Shown: positions 60,264-64,000 of the stretch, piece by piece | How positions within the stretch are numbered: position 1 is the first letter of the stretch | Layout of the letters: each line of letters opens with the position of its first letter | Source of the DNA: Epiperipatus broadwayi | Lineage: Eukaryota > Onychophora > Udeonychophora > Euonychophora > Peripatidae | NCBI GenBank assembly: GCA_028023455.1 | Contig: JAQFVV010006231.1 | Location: 3,555,478-3,619,477 of the forward strand | DNA length: 64,000 bases | Direction of reading: 5' to 3' | Made by a program: the position numbers and the translations under genes | The notes under the pieces: generated by a model | What the model was told of the DNA's origin: nothing | Databases searched by the model: none | What the model saw: only the letters and a program-made list of their open reading frames with translations

Positions 60264-60431
60264 ATGACCACATACATGTGAAAAAGATAAATGATTTCCA
60301 ATATATATATTTCATGCTGAATCAGCACTCATCATTTTGGAGATAGTGATCTGGATCAACTGGTGAGTGCTGGTTCAACATGAAATAAGTACATTGGAGA
60401 TCATTTACCTTTTTCACATGTGTGTGGTCAT
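60264..60431. repeat. Family B fold-back, 168 bp
   Basis: Outer ends ATGACCA (60264-60270) and TGGTCAT (60425-60431) pair. Left arm TTTCATGCTGAATCAGCAC pairs with right arm GTGCTGGTTCAACATGAAA. The loop region is around 60335-60360. It is a compact version of the fold-back at 42.5 kb. Confidence 0.85.
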
Positions 60432-61604
60432 ATGTATCGGTTGTATAAAATAGAGTGTATTGCTGAAGGGAACTTGAAAGGCTGTGTTCAAATCCACTAT
60501 AATTACATTAAAACGTATTATTGTATATCAACACAAATATTTAATAACTTTTTTGAATCTACACAACAAATATGGTCATTTACTAGAATTCTATTAAGAT
60601 TAACTTTCAAGTTTATAACAAATGGTTCATTCCTTTAAAAATCTATACAAAAATTTAAATTACATTTTTAAAAAATTCTCATAATATGTATGAACATAGA
60701 TTTACATAACATTCCACTGTATTTCATGAAAAAAGTTTTTGTGATTTTTAAAAAAACCTGACGAATACTGTACAATCATTTGCAATTAAAATATATCTTC
60801 TATACTAATATTTCTGATTTTTAATATAAGAAATAATTTTCCCAAGATTTAAAAATATATATATCTTTAGTTAGTAATGCAAAAATATTGAATATCTAAT
60901 TTCATAATAAATGTCAATTAAGCAATTAATTATTTGGGTCTAACATTTATCAATCATGATTACATTTATTATTTTCTAAATATTATTGATCACTTTTGTA
61001 AATTTCATATATTCATATTAAAAAAATTTGACAACAAATCTCTTTATCACAGAAAACGGCTATTAAATATTTCATTTACACATACATTAACAAAATTAAA
61101 ATAAACAAAAAAAAAAAGTTTTATCTTTCTACATATTTGTTTTCAGACAAATTCTCATTTTTATTTACTATTTCATTATATCCATTAATATGCTAAATCA
61201 CCTTCATGATATAGATGTTTATTATACGGACTCATTCCATCCTGTACATAAATTACTTTACAATGATATTATTTATATAAAGTAAATTATATCTATACCC
61301 AAAGAAACACTTCTTATTGCAGTCCCCTATTTATACAAATAAAACATTCCACGATTTGTTTTTACAGTTAAGCAGAAAATGAAAATATTTTTTTTAATAA
61401 ATAAAGACAAGTGCTAACATATTCACAAAAGATTCTCAAACACCATGAGATAAACAAAAATTAATCACTGTACATCATTTATGCACTTTTTAAAAAAAAA
61501 AAAAATTTACACTTTACACACATTGGAAATTGTTTGTGTCAGATTTATGTAGGTATAAAATTTTATATATATATCTTCCAAGTAGAATCACAAAAATTTT
61601 AGTA
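60432..61604. other. AT-rich DNA, no gene seen
   Basis: A 72-codon frame at 60420-60638 shows no domain. Nothing else recognised. Confidence 0.5.
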
Positions 61605-61756
61605 ATGGATAAAGAAAATGCCGACTGCATCGTTTTAAAAATATATATTAATTTATCCTAATATAAATTATACAAAAAATATGGATAAAGAAAATGCCGA
61701 CTGCATCGTTTTAAAAATATATATTAATTTATCCTAATATAAATTATACAAAAAAT
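61605..61756 (+). repeat. Perfect 76-bp tandem duplication
   Basis: Units 61605-61680 and 61681-61756 are identical. Each begins ATGGATAAAGAAAATGCCGA. The exact match implies a very recent event. Confidence 0.97.
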
Positions 61757-61796
61757 ATGTGCCACTTTCTGGTCTTTTTACATAAATAATAATATA

Positions 61797-62264
61797 ATAA
61801 CTGAAACACAGTCTTATTTATACCTGTGTCTATATATATGTAATATTAGGGTATGAGCATAGACTTTTACATGACCCACCACTCTCCACTCCATCTAATA
61901 ATACTGATGCACTTAAACACATATATGTTGAAAAGATAAATAATTACCAATATACGTATTTCATGCTAAACCAGCAATCATCAGTTGGTCCAGATTATCA
62001 TCTCTACACATATATACTATAAGTGCTCAGATATATATTAAGATAGTCAATCCTCATACTTTAATGGACAGGCTTCAATCTACTCCACACTCCAACTCTT
62101 CAACCGTCCATCCAATTGAAAATCTGATGATGGAATGCTCAAAGGCCACCCTGAGGCTGAGATTCTTGTCACACCCATGTTGACCTAAGGTCAATCTGAA
62201 CCCCACATGTACAGGACATAATCCATTAAATAAATATGCAAGGATGGGCAGACATCTCTATAAT
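61797..62264 (+). repeat. Family B long unit 1
   Basis: It starts ATAACTGAAACACAG and ends near CATCTCTATAATGTA, about 468 bp. It contains the family core TTTCATGCTAAACCAGCAAT followed by CATCAGTTGGTCCAGAT, and a 3' part with GGCCACCCTGAGGC and ACCTAAGGTCAATCTG. Confidence 0.9.
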
Positions 62265-62650
62265 GTAATAACTGAAACACAGACTTATTTATACCTGTGT
62301 CTAGATATATGTAATATTAGGGTATGAGCACAGACTTTCACATGACCCACCCCTCTCCACTCCATCTATTAATACTGATGCACTTAAACACATATATGTT
62401 GAAAAGATAAATAATCACCAATATACGTATTTCATGCTAAACTAGCAATCATCAGTTGGTCCAGATTATCATCTCTACACATATATACTATAAGTGCATA
62501 TATATTAAGATAGACAATCCTCACACTTTAATGGACAGGCTTCAATTTACTCCACACTCCAACTCTTCAACCGTCCATACAATTGAAAATCTGATGATGG
62601 AATGCTCAAAGGCCACCCTGAGGCCGAGATTCTTGTCACACCCATGTTGA
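62265..62650 (+). repeat. Family B long unit 2, truncated
   Basis: This is a direct repeat of unit 1, broken off after CACACCCATGTTGA at 62650. There the sequence turns into the inverted orientation. A 64-codon frame (62456-62650) over it is accidental. Confidence 0.9.
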
Positions 62651-63235
62651 AGCCTGTCCATTAAAGTATGAGGATTGTCTATCTTAATATATATCTAAGC
62701 ATTTATAGTATATATGTGTAGAGATGATAATCTGGACCAACTGATGATTGCTGGTTTAGCATGAAATACGCATATTGGTGATTATTTATCTTTTCAACAT
62801 ATATGTGTTTAAGTGCATCAGTATTATTAGATGGAGTGGAGAGTGGTGGGTCATGTGAAAGTCTGTGCTCATACCCTAATATTACATATATATAGACACA
62901 GGTATAAATAAGCCTGTGTTTCAGTTATTACATTATAGAGATGTCTTCCCATCCTTGCATATGTATTTAATGGATTATGTCCTGTACACGTGGGGTTCAG
63001 ATTGACCTTAGGTCAACATGGGTGTGACAAGAATCTCGGCCTCAGGGTGGCCTTTGAGCATTCCATCATCAGATTTTCAATTGGATGGACAGTTGAAGAG
63101 TTGGAGTGTGGAGTAGATTGAAGCCTGTCCATTAAAGTATGAGGATTGTCTATCTTAATATATATCAGTATTATTAGATGGAGTGGAGAGTGGTGGGTCA
63201 TGTGAAAGTCTGTGCTCATACCCTAATATTATAAA
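62651..63235 (-). repeat. Family B inverted units forming a large palindrome
   Basis: From AGCCTGTCCATT at 62651 the minus-strand copy of the unit runs back to its start near 62940 (TGTTTCAGTTATTAC). It then continues into a second inverted unit with the CCTGTACACGTGGGGTTCAG part. An internal deletion follows after TATCTTAATATATATC at about 63168, and the unit ends at CATACCCTAATATT. Together with 61797-62650 this gives palindromic arms of several hundred bases. Confidence 0.9.
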
Positions 63236-64000
63236 TAATAATAATAATATTTAAACAGCATTAAACTGTTGCACATGCGCTTTGGATTTTAAATATAAAA
63301 AACATCGCGCTATATAAAATAATTGACTTATTTACATAAATAATAATAATTAAATAAAACAATTAAGTCATAATTTTTTTTTTTTTTAAAAAAATACTTT
63401 ACTTAAAATTCATTTTTAAAGAAGCTAAATATAAGAATTTATATTTGGGGGAGGGGGGCTGGCAGAAATTTATAGCTAAATATATAATAGTATACTGAAG
63501 TGTGGAAAGAACAAAATGCAATAAAGTATAAGGAAATGGGAAAATATGAATATTCATAACATATTTGTATATAAATAAGTAAAAAAAAAAAAAACACTTG
63601 TCTTGCATTAAAAACACCTTTGATTAATTATGTATAAGTTACATATCAACTACCAAAATAACTATAGCAACAACTCAAAAAAAAAAAAAATCATAAATAA
63701 AACTTAAAAAATGAAAACTTGTTGAAAATGTTTAACCAGCTTTGTGGCCTTGAGGCAAATTGCAGGATATTACTTAACTTTCTTTTTTTTTTTAAGATTC
63801 TATTTAATTATTAAAATGTTACATTTTCTGATTAGTATATCTATAAAATTTAAATATTTTTACAATAAAATAGCAAACTATTCGGGGGGGGGGGTACAGT
63901 CAAAGTAATAATCAAATTGCATCTATATCAGTATAAATAACTTTTACATCAGATTAAAAAAAAAAAAAAATCTTCAAATCATGGCCTACATAACTTTACA
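63236..64000. other. AT-rich DNA, no gene seen; contains a G11 run
   Basis: A GGGGGAGGGGGG-type run lies near 63446-63458 and a run of 11 G at 63884-63894, with several long A and T runs. No coding sequence recognised. Confidence 0.5.

Noticed and set aside
62456-63219. Frames of 64 and 68 codons with the same peptide on opposite strands
   Set aside because: They arise because the repeat is inverted; the diverged copy at 56.4 kb does not preserve the second half.
61797-63235. CRISPR-like array or other prokaryotic defence locus
   Set aside because: Units are hundreds of bases long, in mixed orientation and without spacers, and the whole window is eukaryotic in character.

Overview
This window is a very AT-rich stretch of eukaryotic, almost certainly animal (invertebrate-type), nuclear DNA. 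No complete host protein gene is recognisable. Open frames are short, stops are dense in all frames, and microsatellites and long A/T runs are everywhere. The coding signals that can be recognised come from transposable elements of types common in animals: Penelope-like elements with a GIY-YIG domain, hAT elements of the GTF2IRD2 and ZBED5/SCAND3 types, a pogo/Tigger element, and an RTE-like LINE with an apurinic-type endonuclease. This repertoire argues for a metazoan and against a bacterium, virus or plant. I cannot place it to phylum from the sequence alone.

Layout. Positions 1-5.4 kb hold a decayed Penelope-like element on the minus strand with inverted end arms (about 1.09-2.54 kb). They also hold a small LINE remnant whose two halves point in opposite directions (4.4-5.0 kb), set inside a degenerate tandem repeat of about 185 bp. 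At 7.4-7.7 kb a 314-bp hAT-type MITE with a perfect 8-bp target duplication sits in a tRNA-like SINE fragment. At 8.14-9.15 kb a Tigger/pogo element with matching terminal inverted repeats and TA duplications keeps a piece of transposase C-terminus. At 12.9-13.3 kb there is a weak LINE reverse-transcriptase remnant next to a duplicated perfect palindrome. The segment 13.7-16.8 kb is relatively richer in C, G and CpG and is the best place to look for a host exon; it also holds four spaced stem-loops.

At 17.9-20.6 kb lies a decayed ZBED5-like hAT transposase on the plus strand. A 3' stub of the RTE-like LINE sits at 23.2 kb (minus). A roughly 410-bp repeat family (called family A here) occurs at 25.65-26.5 kb in tandem plus fold-back form and at 35.2-35.6 kb as a clean solitary copy with a 13-bp target duplication. 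Penelope-like 3' ends lie back to back at 33.4-34.0 kb. Perfect or near-perfect long hairpins occur at 27.76-27.87 kb and 37.17-37.31 kb, with a smaller pre-miRNA-shaped hairpin at 37.47-37.56 kb.

At 43.995-46.440 kb is a complete-ended, 2,446-bp hAT element (minus strand transposase, broken) with a perfect 8-bp target duplication. At 48.55 kb is a tRNA-like SINE head. At 49.6-52.2 kb is a nearly full-length but mutated RTE-like LINE with endonuclease and reverse transcriptase. At 53.9-54.8 kb is a diverged 446-bp tandem duplication. A second repeat family (family B) occurs as fold-backs at 42.5 and 60.3 kb, as a half copy at 56.3 kb, and as a 1.4-kb tandem-plus-inverted block at 61.8-63.2 kb.

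The genes do not form a pathway: every recognisable reading frame belongs to a mobile element, and all are interrupted. The most noteworthy signals are structural: repeated fold-back architecture in two unclassified repeat families, exact long hairpins, and an array of stem-loops that share a loop but differ in their stems.
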